From DASZGI01 sp035938995 (GTDB taxonomy: Bacteria > Actinomycetota > Actinomycetes > Streptomycetales > Catenulisporaceae): a stretch of 6,143 nucleotides of DNA. The stretch spans positions 1 through 6,143 of the forward strand of contig NZ_DASZGI010000350.1 in NCBI RefSeq assembly GCF_035938995.1, read 5' to 3'. The notes below the pieces were generated by a model. That model saw only the letters and a program-made list of their open reading frames with translations. It was not told where the DNA came from and searched no databases. Shown in pieces: positions 1-5,260 of the stretch (the stretch's first letter is position 1; each line of letters opens with the position of its first letter). Made by a program: the position numbers and the translations under genes.

Positions 1-1
1 C

Positions 2-841
2 AAGCAGAACGCGTCGCTCACCCACATCACCACCCTCTACTCCGTCGCCGACGCCGCGACCAAGGCGCTGACGGTGAGCCCGGCGCTGGGCAGCGTGACG
101 AGCCTGCTGAGCCTCGCGCAGGAGATGGGCAAGGTCCCGACCGACCGGATCACGCTGCTGTCCGTGCCGACCGTGAACTACACCGGCCCGGTCGCCGCGT
201 GGAACCAGCAGCTCCAGTTCGACCAGCCGTCCGCGAACAACATGTTCGCCGCGATCAAGGCCGACACCTCGTACACGTCCGGCGGCTCCCCCGCCCCTCC
301 CGCTCCGCCCTCCGGCGGGGCGAAGCAGACCAACGCGCCCGTCACGAACGGTTCGGGCGCTGGCTCCGGCTCGTACCCGGGCAACCCGAGCGCGGTGAAC
401 AAGGCGGGAGTGAGCGTGTCCGTGCTCAACGGGACGGGCGTGACGGGGCGCGCCGGCGCGATCAAGACGGCGCTGACCGGCAGCGGCTTCAGCGGCTCGC
501 TGATCTCCGCCAGCTCGACCTCGTCCACCGACGCGACCGCGGTCTACTACCCGGCGAGCCGCGCCGACTCCGCCTCGGCGGTCGCATCAGCGCTCGGCAT
601 CCCGGCGTCGGCGATGCACCTGTCCAGCAACTACGGGCAGGTGACGGTCATGATCGGCAAGGACTGGACCAGCGGCACCACATTCGGCACGGCCTCGAGC
701 GGAGGCGCGGGCGGCAGCTCCGGCTCGTCCACCACCACCTCCACCACGGTCGTCGCCTCCTCGCCCCCGGCCACGTCACTGCTGACCAACGGCTCCGACA
801 GCAAGACCTGCATGCCGATCCAGCCCGCCTACCGCTGGTGA
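2..841 (+). CDS. LCP (LytR-CpsA-Psr) family protein, 3' part, with LytR_C domain
   Basis: The reading frame is open from base 2, so the start lies before the window; the GTG at 74 is internal to the domain and not the start. The 279 visible codons open with the end of an LCP catalytic domain (LTHITTLYSVADAATKAL, then a leucine-rich helix and the DRITLLSVPTVNY strand, then WNQQLQFDQPSANNMFAAI). LCP enzymes transfer glycopolymers such as teichoic acids or arabinogalactan from lipid carriers to peptidoglycan, outside the membrane. A Gly/Pro/Ser linker follows (near codons 98-136). Next comes a LytR_C domain, beginning VSVSVLNGTG and ending QVTVMIGKDW. A Ser/Thr/Gly-rich tail ends in a single Cys and QPAYRW. 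The N-terminal membrane anchor is outside the window. Family assignment is confident; the exact substrate cannot be told. The last codons are duplicated downstream (894-908). Confidence 0.88.
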   Translation, partial: KQNASLTHITTLYSVADAATKALTVSPALGSVTSLLSLAQEMGKVPTDRITLLSVPTVNYTGPVAAWNQQLQFDQPSANNMFAAIKADTSYTSGGSPAPPAPPSGGAKQTNAPVTNGSGAGSGSYPGNPSAVNKAGVSVSVLNGTGVTGRAGAIKTALTGSGFSGSLISASSTSSTDATAVYYPASRADSASAVASALGIPASAMHLSSNYGQVTVMIGKDWTSGTTFGTASSGGAGGSSGSSTTTSTTVVASSPPATSLLTNGSDSKTCMPIQPAYRW

Positions 842-851
842 CCTTCGCCGT

Positions 852-873
852 TTGAGACGACCGGTCATATTGG
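852..873. repeat. 22-bp direct repeat copy 1, possible operator centred on GACCGGTC
   Basis: This is identical over 22 bp to 917-938. The centre is the palindrome GACCGGTC, and partial dyad symmetry extends outward (AGACGACC against ATATGACC on the other strand, 6 of 8 positions). Such GACCGGTC-centred sites are typical of TetR-family repressor operators; that is family knowledge, and no regulator gene is in the window. It lies 11 nt after the LCP stop codon. Confidence 0.55.
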
Positions 874-916
874 GCGGCCGCTCGGGGGACGAGTCCAGCC
901 CGCCTACCATCGGCCC

Positions 917-938
917 TTGAGACGACCGGTCATATTGG
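917..938. promoter_or_regulatory. 22-bp direct repeat copy 2, possible operator upstream of the reductase-deaminase operon
   Basis: Exact copy of 852-873, with starts 65 bp apart. Its first six bases, TTGAGA, are one base from a -35 consensus, but no convincing -10 follows at the right distance. If it is an operator, it would control the operon starting at 1054. The copy is embedded in a larger tandem duplication: 15 bp from the end of the LCP gene (819-833) recur at 894-908, and a gap of about 10 bp separates the two alignments. Operator function is inferred from the palindromic core and the doubling only. Confidence 0.5.
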
Positions 939-1041
939 CGCTGTAGATCGCCGCCGGGCGCGGAGCGTGACGCGATGTACGAACGGAGCAGGACGATCCC
1001 CGCCACGCGATCTTCCGCCGCCCCACTGGCCACGATTCGCG

Positions 1042-1047
1042 CACAAT
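1042..1047 (+). promoter_or_regulatory. Possible -10 box for a leaderless transcript of the reductase-deaminase gene
   Basis: CACAAT ends 6 nt before the GTG chosen as start at 1054, and no Shine-Dalgarno sequence is visible ahead of that GTG. The spacing suits a leaderless mRNA, which is common in actinobacteria. No good -35 hexamer is seen 16-19 bp upstream, so this is weak. Confidence 0.25.
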
Positions 1048-1053
1048 GGTTCC

Positions 1054-2163
1054 GTGCCTGAACACCCTTACGTCGTCCTGAGTTGCGCAGTCTCCCTCGA
1101 CGGCTACTTGGACGACGCCACGCCCGAGCGGCTGCTGCTCTCGAACGATGCCGACTTCGACCGCGTGGACGCACTGCGGGCCTCCTGCGACGCGATTCTC
1201 GTCGGAGCGGGCACGGTCCGGGCTGACAACCCCCGCTTGCTCGTGCGGTCTGCCGACCGCCGCGCCGCACGCGTCGCGCGCGGCGAACCGGCCAGCCCCC
1301 TGCGCGTGGTCCTGTCCGCCTCGGGCGACCTGGACCGCAAAGCCGCGGTGTTCACGGCCGCGCCCCCCGACTCCGATCCCCCCGACTCCGATCCCCCCGA
1401 GACCGTCGTCTTCTCCGGCAGCCTCTCCGACCTGCTCGACGATCTGGCCAAGCGTGGCGTGCGTCGGCTGATGGTCGAGGGCGGGGCCTCGGTGCTCACC
1501 GCGTTCCTGGCCGAGGACCTCGCCGACGAGCTGCAAATCGCCACCGCGCCATTCCTGATCGGCGACCCTGCGGCGCCGCGCGCGTTCGGCCCCGCCCAGT
1601 TCGCGCAATCCCCGGGTCGGCGGATGATCCTCGCCGACAGCGCTTCGCTCGGCGACGTCGGCTTCGCCCGCTATCTCGCCGCCCGAGAGCGGTCCACCGA
1701 CGGCGACTTCCTGCGCCTCACGATCGAACTGTCCCGCTCCAGCCCCCCGTCCCTCAGAGCGTATTCGGTCGGCGCGATCGTCGTGGACGGCGACGGCGAG
1801 GTCATCTCCACCGGCTACTCGCGCGAGCTGCTGCGCGGCCTCGGCGACCCCGACAAGAACCACGCTGAAGAGGTCGCCCTCGCCAAGCTCACCCGCGGGG
1901 CGGCGCAACCAGACCCTCGCCTCGCCTCCGCCACCATCTACACCTCTCTCGAACCCTGCTCCCCCCGTGCCTCCCGCCCGCTGAGCTGCACCGATCACAT
2001 CCTGGCCGCCGGAATCCCGCGCGTCGTGCTCGCGCTGCGGGAGCCGGCCCTGCTCGCCGCGTGCGACGGCGCCGACCGGCTGCGCGCCGCCGGGGTGGAG
2101 GTCGTGGAGCTGCCGGAACTCGCTTACCTGGTACGCGCCGTCAATGATCACCTCCTGCAGTAG
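1054..2163 (+). CDS. Reductase-deaminase fusion, RibD domains in reversed order
   Basis: 369 aa. Residues about 5-210 are a RibD_C / dihydrofolate-reductase-like domain: SCAVSLDGYL (10-19), DAILVGAGTVRADNP (46-60), LMVEGGASV (139-147) and DELQIATAPFLIG (158-170). Residues about 218-369 are a zinc cytidine/RibD-type deaminase domain: HAEE (270-273), giving zinc ligand H270 and proton shuttle E272, and SLEPCSPRASRPLSC, giving C302 and C312. Canonical bacterial RibD has the deaminase first and the reductase second; here the order is reversed. All catalytic residues expected of the deaminase are present. The likely substrate class is a pyrimidine or pterin ribotide as in riboflavin synthesis, but the actual reaction is unknown. 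The start GTG 1054 was chosen because homology begins at PYVVLSCAVSLDG; an upstream GTG at 967 would add 29 residues of unlikely sequence. The gene ends 11 nt before the UbiD-like gene, so it is probably co-transcribed. A 15-bp tandem repeat lies in the reductase domain. Confidence 0.85.
   Translation: MPEHPYVVLSCAVSLDGYLDDATPERLLLSNDADFDRVDALRASCDAILVGAGTVRADNPRLLVRSADRRAARVARGEPASPLRVVLSASGDLDRKAAVFTAAPPDSDPPDSDPPETVVFSGSLSDLLDDLAKRGVRRLMVEGGASVLTAFLAEDLADELQIATAPFLIGDPAAPRAFGPAQFAQSPGRRMILADSASLGDVGFARYLAARERSTDGDFLRLTIELSRSSPPSLRAYSVGAIVVDGDGEVISTGYSRELLRGLGDPDKNHAEEVALAKLTRGAAQPDPRLASATIYTSLEPCSPRASRPLSCTDHILAAGIPRVVLALREPALLAACDGADRLRAAGVEVVELPELAYLVRAVNDHLLQ
1369..1398 (+). repeat. In-frame 15-bp tandem repeat (2 copies) encoding DSDPP-DSDPP
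   Basis: Two perfect consecutive copies of GACTCCGATCCCCCC encode residues 106-115 of the reductase-deaminase protein. The array lies between a beta strand (AAVFTAAPP) and TVVFSG, so probably in a surface loop. It is directly readable in the sequence; being a multiple of three it can change copy number without a frameshift. Confidence 0.9.
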
Positions 2164-2174
2164 ATACTGAGCGC

Positions 2175-3626
2175 ATGGCCTTCGAAGATCTCCGCTCCCT
2201 GCTCAAGACGCTCGAGCGCCAGGGCGAGCTGCGCCGGATCACCGCACAGGTTGATCCGTACCTCGAGGTCGGCGAGATCACCGACCGCGTGCAGAAGGCC
2301 AAGGGCCCTGCCCTGCTCTTCGAGAACGTCAAGGGCTCGGACCTCCCGCTCGCCATGAACGTCTTTGGCACCGAGCGACGCCTTTGCCTCGCCCTGGGCC
2401 TTAAGAGCCTGGACGAGATCGGCGACCGCATCGGCGAACTGCTCAAGCCCGAGCTGCCGCACGGCTTTTCCGGCTTCAAGGACGCGCTCGGCAAGGTGGC
2501 ACAGCTACGCTCCGTCCCGCCGAAGCACGTCAAGGGTGCCCCCTGCCAAGACATCGTCCTCACCGGCGACGAAGTCGACCTCAACCTCCTCCCTGCTCTG
2601 CACACCTGGCCACACGACGGCGGAGCGTTCTTCAACCTCGGCCTGACCCACACCAAGCACCCTGAGACGGGTCAGCGCAACCTTGGCCTCTACCGGCTCC
2701 AACGCCACGACGCGCGCACGGTCGCGATGCACTGGCAGATCCACAAGGACAGCACCAACCATTACGCCGTCGCCCAACGCCTTGGCGAGCGCTTGCCCGT
2801 GGCCATCGCGTTCGGGTGTCCGCCGGTCGTCACCTACGCCGCGACCGCGCCGCTGCCCGCCGACGTCGACGAATACCTGTTCGCCGGCTTCATCCAGCGC
2901 GACCGCGTCGAACTCGTCGACTGCAAAACCGTTCCCCTCCAAGTACCGGCGCACTGTGAGGTCGTCCTCGAAGGCTGGCTCGAACCCGGCGTCACCCGCC
3001 CGGAAGGTCCTTTCGGCGATCACACCGGCTTCTACACGCCGGTCGAGCCCTTCCCCGCCCTCACCGTCACTGCGATGACGATGCGCAAGAACGCGATGCT
3101 CCAGTCGATCGTCGTCGGCCGCCCGCCGACCGAGGACGGACCGCTCGGCAAGGCCACCGAGCGTTTCTTCCTCCCCCTCCTTAAGATGATCATCCCCGAT
3201 GTCGTCGACTACGACCTCCCGGAAACCGGCGGCTTCCACAACTGCGCGATCATCTCGATCAACAAGCGGTACCCGAAGCACGCACAGAAGATCATGTACG
3301 CCGTCTGGGGCGCGCACCTCATGTCCCTGACGAAGCTGATCGTCGTCGTAGACGCCGACTGCGACGTCCACGACTACGCGGAGGTGTCGTGGCGGGCGTT
3401 CGGGAACGTCGACTACGCCCGCGACGTCGTTCATGTGGACGGCCCGGTCGACCACCTCGACCACGCCTCCTACCAACAGTTCTGGGGCGGGAAGATCGGC
3501 ATCGACGCGACCCGTAAGCTGCCGGAGGAGGGCTACACCCGCAACGGCGGCTGGCCCGAGATGATCACGTCGGACCCGGCCACGGCCGCCCTGGTGGACC
3601 GGCGTTGGAAGGAGTACGGGCTGTGA
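2175..3626 (+). CDS. mqnL: UbiD-family prenyl-FMN-dependent decarboxylase, menaquinone (futalosine) pathway
   Basis: 483 aa, the usual length for UbiD. The family removes a carboxylate from an aromatic ring using prenylated FMN and a metal. Motifs seen: WPHDGGAFFN (145-154), RNLGLYRLQ (168-176), EYLFAG (233-238), EGPFGDHTGFY (277-287) and GKIGIDATRKLPEE (439-452). By comparison with characterised UbiD/Fdc enzymes, N169, H190 and E233 would hold the metal, and R174, E277 and D282 would form the catalytic ionic network; all are present. ATG 2175 lies 11 nt after the previous stop with only a weak ribosome site, which suggests coupling to upstream translation. The next gene overlaps the stop codon. 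Adjacent UbiA- and UbiX-like genes, as in the Streptomyces futalosine cluster, point to decarboxylation of a dihydroxynaphthoate-type intermediate. The UbiD family call is very secure; the menaquinone assignment rests on context. Confidence 0.93.
   Translation: MAFEDLRSLLKTLERQGELRRITAQVDPYLEVGEITDRVQKAKGPALLFENVKGSDLPLAMNVFGTERRLCLALGLKSLDEIGDRIGELLKPELPHGFSGFKDALGKVAQLRSVPPKHVKGAPCQDIVLTGDEVDLNLLPALHTWPHDGGAFFNLGLTHTKHPETGQRNLGLYRLQRHDARTVAMHWQIHKDSTNHYAVAQRLGERLPVAIAFGCPPVVTYAATAPLPADVDEYLFAGFIQRDRVELVDCKTVPLQVPAHCEVVLEGWLEPGVTRPEGPFGDHTGFYTPVEPFPALTVTAMTMRKNAMLQSIVVGRPPTEDGPLGKATERFFLPLLKMIIPDVVDYDLPETGGFHNCAIISINKRYPKHAQKIMYAVWGAHLMSLTKLIVVVDADCDVHDYAEVSWRAFGNVDYARDVVHVDGPVDHLDHASYQQFWGGKIGIDATRKLPEEGYTRNGGWPEMITSDPATAALVDRRWKEYGL
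3607..3614 (+). promoter_or_regulatory. Ribosome binding site fixing the UbiA-like start
   Basis: GGAAGGAG lies inside the end of the UbiD-like gene, 8 nt before GTG 3623. It decides for GTG 3623 over the TTG at 3605, which lies upstream of this site and has no ribosome site of its own. Confidence 0.8.
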
Positions 3627-4528
3627 GCGCCGTCACCATGCCCGCCGAGACCGTCGGCGAGAAGTTCAAGGCATTCAAGAGCCTGGTCCTGCTCGAGCAC
3701 TCGGTCTTCGCGCTGCCGTTCGCCTTCACCGCGGCCCTGACCGCGATGTTCGAAGTCTCCAAGTCCGTCCACTGGCTTCAGCTCGCCCTGATCACCGTGG
3801 CCATGGTCGGCGCGCGCACCTTCGCGATGGCGGTCAACCGGATCATCGACCGTGAGTTCGACGCGAGGAACCCGAGAACGGCCAGGCGCGAACTGGTGAC
3901 CGGGGTTCTCAGCGTGAAGACCGCCTGGTTCGGCGCCGTGCTCGCCCTCGCAGTCTTCCTCGCCGCCGCAGCGAGCCTCAACACGCTCACACTGATCCTG
4001 TCCCCGCTCGCCGTAATCCCACTGATCGTCTACCCCTACGCCAAGCGCTTCACGAACGTCCCCCACGCGTTCCTCGCGCTGGCCCAATCGATCGGCCCCA
4101 TCGGCGCGTGGATCGGCGTCACCGGAAAATGGTCCTGGGACGCGGTCGCCCTCGGCCTGGCGGTCGGGATCTGGATCGGCGGCTTCGACCTGATCTTCGC
4201 GTGTCAGGACGTGGAGACGGATAGGCGAGACAACCTGGGCTCCGTCCCGGCCAAGTGGGGCATCGCCACAGCCCTCTACGGCGCCCGCGCCAGCCACGCA
4301 GTAACGACGGCCCTCTTCATCACCTTCGGAGCGCTCACCCACGCACAAGCGTTCTGGTGGATCGGAGTAGCGGTCGTCTCAGGGGCCTTCATCTACGAAC
4401 ACTCGCTGCTCAAGCCGAACGATCTCTCCCGCCTCAACCGCGCCTTCTTCACGGTCAACGGCTTCGTCGGCATCGCGCTGTTCTGTTTCGCCCTGCTGGA
4501 TCTGGTCGTCCGCGGCCTCCGCCCGTAG
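3623..4528 (+). CDS. mqnP: UbiA-family prenyltransferase, menaquinone (futalosine) pathway
   Basis: 301 aa integral membrane protein. UbiA enzymes condense a polyprenyl diphosphate with an aromatic acceptor in the membrane. Both Asp-rich Mg-diphosphate motifs are present: NRIIDREFD (N72, D76, D80), followed by ARNPRTARR, and DLIFACQDVETDR (D196, D200). Hydrophobic stretches fit eight or nine helices, for example around 52-70, 104-118, 122-139, 149-166, 174-193 and several after 215. The NPRTARR segment and FACQDVETDRRD are typical of the 4-hydroxybenzoate / 1,4-dihydroxy-6-naphthoate type rather than of MenA. The GTG start overlaps the UbiD-like stop by four bases (GTGA) and has a strong ribosome site, so translation is coupled. 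The protein probably prenylates the naphthoate intermediate; the order of prenylation and decarboxylation cannot be told from the sequence. Confidence 0.92.
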   Translation: MSAVTMPAETVGEKFKAFKSLVLLEHSVFALPFAFTAALTAMFEVSKSVHWLQLALITVAMVGARTFAMAVNRIIDREFDARNPRTARRELVTGVLSVKTAWFGAVLALAVFLAAAASLNTLTLILSPLAVIPLIVYPYAKRFTNVPHAFLALAQSIGPIGAWIGVTGKWSWDAVALGLAVGIWIGGFDLIFACQDVETDRRDNLGSVPAKWGIATALYGARASHAVTTALFITFGALTHAQAFWWIGVAVVSGAFIYEHSLLKPNDLSRLNRAFFTVNGFVGIALFCFALLDLVVRGLRP

Positions 4529-4571
4529 CCCCGCAACCCGCTCCCGGTTCACGTCCACCACGCCCGGACCG

Positions 4572-4588
4572 GCTACGCCGCGCGTAGC
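4572..4588 (+). terminator. Inverted repeat after the operon, possible terminator
   Basis: GCTACGC, a 3-nt loop, then GCGTAGC: a perfect 7-bp stem starting 44 nt after the UbiA-like stop. There is no run of T after it, which is common in high-GC actinobacteria but leaves termination uncertain. Confidence 0.4.
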
Positions 4589-4654
4589 AACCACGAACCC
4601 GCGATTGATCCGTACGTCGGCGTGTCTCTCACCCGGAAGCCGTAACCCTTCGCA

Positions 4655-4660
4655 TATGAT
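4655..4660 (+). promoter_or_regulatory. Isolated -10-like hexamer
   Basis: TATGAT matches five of six bases of the -10 consensus in an otherwise GC-rich gap. No -35 hexamer is seen 16-19 bp upstream. It may be chance or a second start for the NYN-remnant locus. Confidence 0.2.
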
Positions 4661-4695
4661 CGCACACGTTGAGTCGCGAAACCGGAGTGGTCGAC

Positions 4696-4725
4696 TTGAC
4701 AGCGATCACGAGGGCATCGCATACT
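4696..4725 (+). promoter_or_regulatory. Promoter of the NYN-remnant locus (element copy A)
   Basis: A perfect -35 TTGACA (4696-4701), 18 bp, then CATACT (4720-4725; four of six bases of the -10 consensus). The transcript would start near 4732, just before the hairpin at 4739-4767. The same arrangement recurs at 5039-5067. Confidence 0.6.
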
Positions 4726-4738
4726 AATTGTCAGTTGC

Positions 4739-4775
4739 TGCCCACCCTCCTCCGGGAGTGGTGGGCATCTTTATT
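4739..4775 (+). ncRNA. Leader hairpin with UCCG tetraloop and T-rich tail (element copy A)
   Basis: TGCCCACC (4739-4746) pairs with GGTGGGCA (4760-4767). An inner stem CTCC/GGAG closes a UCCG loop (4751-4754), a member of the stable UNCG tetraloops. T4759 is a one-base bulge. ATCTTTATT follows, so it could act as an intrinsic terminator or attenuator giving a transcript of roughly 40 nt. A homologous hairpin at 5080-5108 keeps the pairing with different bases. GGAGAG (4780-4785) and ATG 4790 follow, so it can equally be the 5' leader of a gene. Confidence 0.55.
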
Positions 4776-4789
4776 GCCCGGAGAGCGGC

Positions 4790-5016
4790 ATGAGCAACAG
4801 GGTTATGACGTGGGCATCATCGCATCACACGACACTGACTTGATGCCCGCACTGGAGATGGTCCATGATCTCGAACTCGCGCATGTCGAGGTCAGCGGTT
4901 GGGCTCGGCGCAATAGGCTCTGGTATCCGGGCACGAAGCTTCCGTGGCATCACAGCCTCGGCGAAGGCGACTACCAGCAGGTCTGCGACGACACGGACTA
5001 TCTCAAGGATCGATGA
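4790..5016 (+). pseudogene. NYN-domain (PIN-like) nuclease gene, C-terminal remnant
   Basis: The frame ending at TGA 5014-5016 encodes YDVGIIASHDTDLMPALE and continues VEVSGW, RLWYPGTKLPWHHSL and DYQQVCDDTDYLKDR. This resembles the C-terminal half of actinobacterial NYN-domain proteins (LabA/PIN-like predicted RNases), where SxDTDL carries conserved acidic residues. The N-terminal half, with the first catalytic Asp and the KGVDV-type motif, is missing. ATG 4790 has a good ribosome site (GGAGAG, 4 nt away) but lies in another frame and stops after 17 codons, as expected if an internal out-of-frame deletion joined the first codons to the last third of the gene near 4797. In the NYN frame the reading frame stays open back to TTG 4669, but that would run through the promoter and hairpin, so it is not favoured. 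Bases 4801-4860 are 55% G+C, lower than the neighbouring genes, which hints at transfer. Confidence 0.6.
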
Positions 5017-5019
5017 GCG

Positions 5020-5041
5020 CAAATCCGGAATAGCGGATTTG
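5020..5041. repeat. Inverted repeat between the NYN remnant and the next promoter
   Basis: CAAATCCG (5020-5027), loop GAATAG, CGGATTTG (5034-5041): a perfect 8-bp stem. It starts 4 nt after the NYN stop and its right arm overlaps the -35 box TTGACA at 5039. It may end transcription of the NYN gene, or be an operator over the second promoter. Confidence 0.5.
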
Positions 5042-5067
5042 ACATGTATCGCAACGTTCTTCATGCT
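5039..5067 (+). promoter_or_regulatory. Promoter upstream of the UbiX-like gene (element copy B)
   Basis: A perfect TTGACA (5039-5044), 17 bp, then CATGCT (5062-5067), one base different from the -10 of copy A. It is the nearest promoter candidate for the UbiX-like gene, with a leader of about 180 nt. The weak -10 (three of six bases) means it may be decayed. Confidence 0.45.
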
Positions 5068-5079
5068 CGAGGCCGTTGA

Positions 5080-5108
5080 TGGTCATCCTCCTCCGGGACT
5101 GGTGGCCA
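5080..5108 (+). ncRNA. Leader hairpin (element copy B)
   Basis: TGGTCATC (5080-5087) pairs with GGTGGCCA (5101-5108), using two G-U pairs, around the same UCCG loop (5092-5095). Compared with copy A, one pair changed from C-G to G-C on both sides and two C-G pairs became U-G, so pairing is kept while sequence changed. The inner stem has lost one pair (C5088 against C5099). The tail is GTTT rather than a T run, so termination is less likely than in copy A. Confidence 0.5.
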
Positions 5109-5125
5109 GTTTCGCCCGGCGAGCA

Positions 5126-5260
5126 GTGTCCGAGTGTCGACCTCGGGCGGTGTCTCGCGCAGTACCAACGGGCAAGCGCGCGCTTTCCGGGCTGGTCGCC
5201 GCTGCGGCGACCAGCCCGGATTCGTCTTCACGGCGCGGCGCGAGCAAGATGGGGGCATGA
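5126..5260 (+). CDS. Possible 44-aa leader ORF overlapping the UbiX-like start
   Basis: GTG 5126 lies where the start codon of element copy A would align. The frame runs 44 codons and ends in TGA 5258-5260, overlapping ATG 5257 by four bases (ATGA). The peptide is rich in Arg, Ala and Ser with no recognisable domain, and it spans the 17-bp inverted repeat. It could couple translation to the UbiX-like gene, or be a chance frame left from a decayed gene. Confidence 0.2.
   Translation: MSECRPRAVSRAVPTGKRALSGLVAAAATSPDSSSRRGASKMGA
5186..5220 (+). terminator. Perfect 17-bp inverted repeat upstream of the UbiX-like gene, terminator or attenuator
   Basis: The arms 5186-5202 and 5204-5220 are perfectly complementary around a single T (5203); in RNA the loop would be about 3 nt and the stem 16 bp, nearly all G-C. 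TTCGTCTTC follows, a mildly T-rich tail. It ends 36 nt before ATG 5257. It could end transcription from the NYN locus or attenuate the UbiX-like gene. Confidence 0.6.

Noticed and set aside
852..938. The 22-bp repeats as attachment sites of a mobile element
   Set aside because: Only 43 bp lie between them, with no integrase or tRNA nearby; a local tandem duplication explains them better.
967..1053. Upstream GTG start for the reductase-deaminase gene
   Set aside because: The added 29 residues do not resemble the family, and the domain starts right after GTG 1054.
904..2151. Long open frame on the - strand opposite the reductase-deaminase gene
   Set aside because: Antisense frame of a high-GC gene; composition is Gly/Arg/Ala-rich with no domain, while the + strand has clear motifs.
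2505..3476. Long open frame on the - strand opposite the UbiD-like gene
   Set aside because: Val/Asp/Arg-rich shadow of a well-supported gene with no recognisable motif.
3605..3622. TTG 3605 as start of the UbiA-like gene
   Set aside because: GTG 3623 has the ribosome site at 3607-3614 and the GTGA overlap typical of coupled genes.
4656..4727. 23-codon frame from ATG 4656 to TAA 4725-4727
   Set aside because: No ribosome site, covers the TTGACA promoter, and no protein-like pattern.
4739..5108. The two similar hairpin segments as a CRISPR or transposon terminal repeat
   Set aside because: Only two copies in direct orientation, no regular spacers, no transposase gene and no inverted ends; the likeness follows a promoter-leader order instead.
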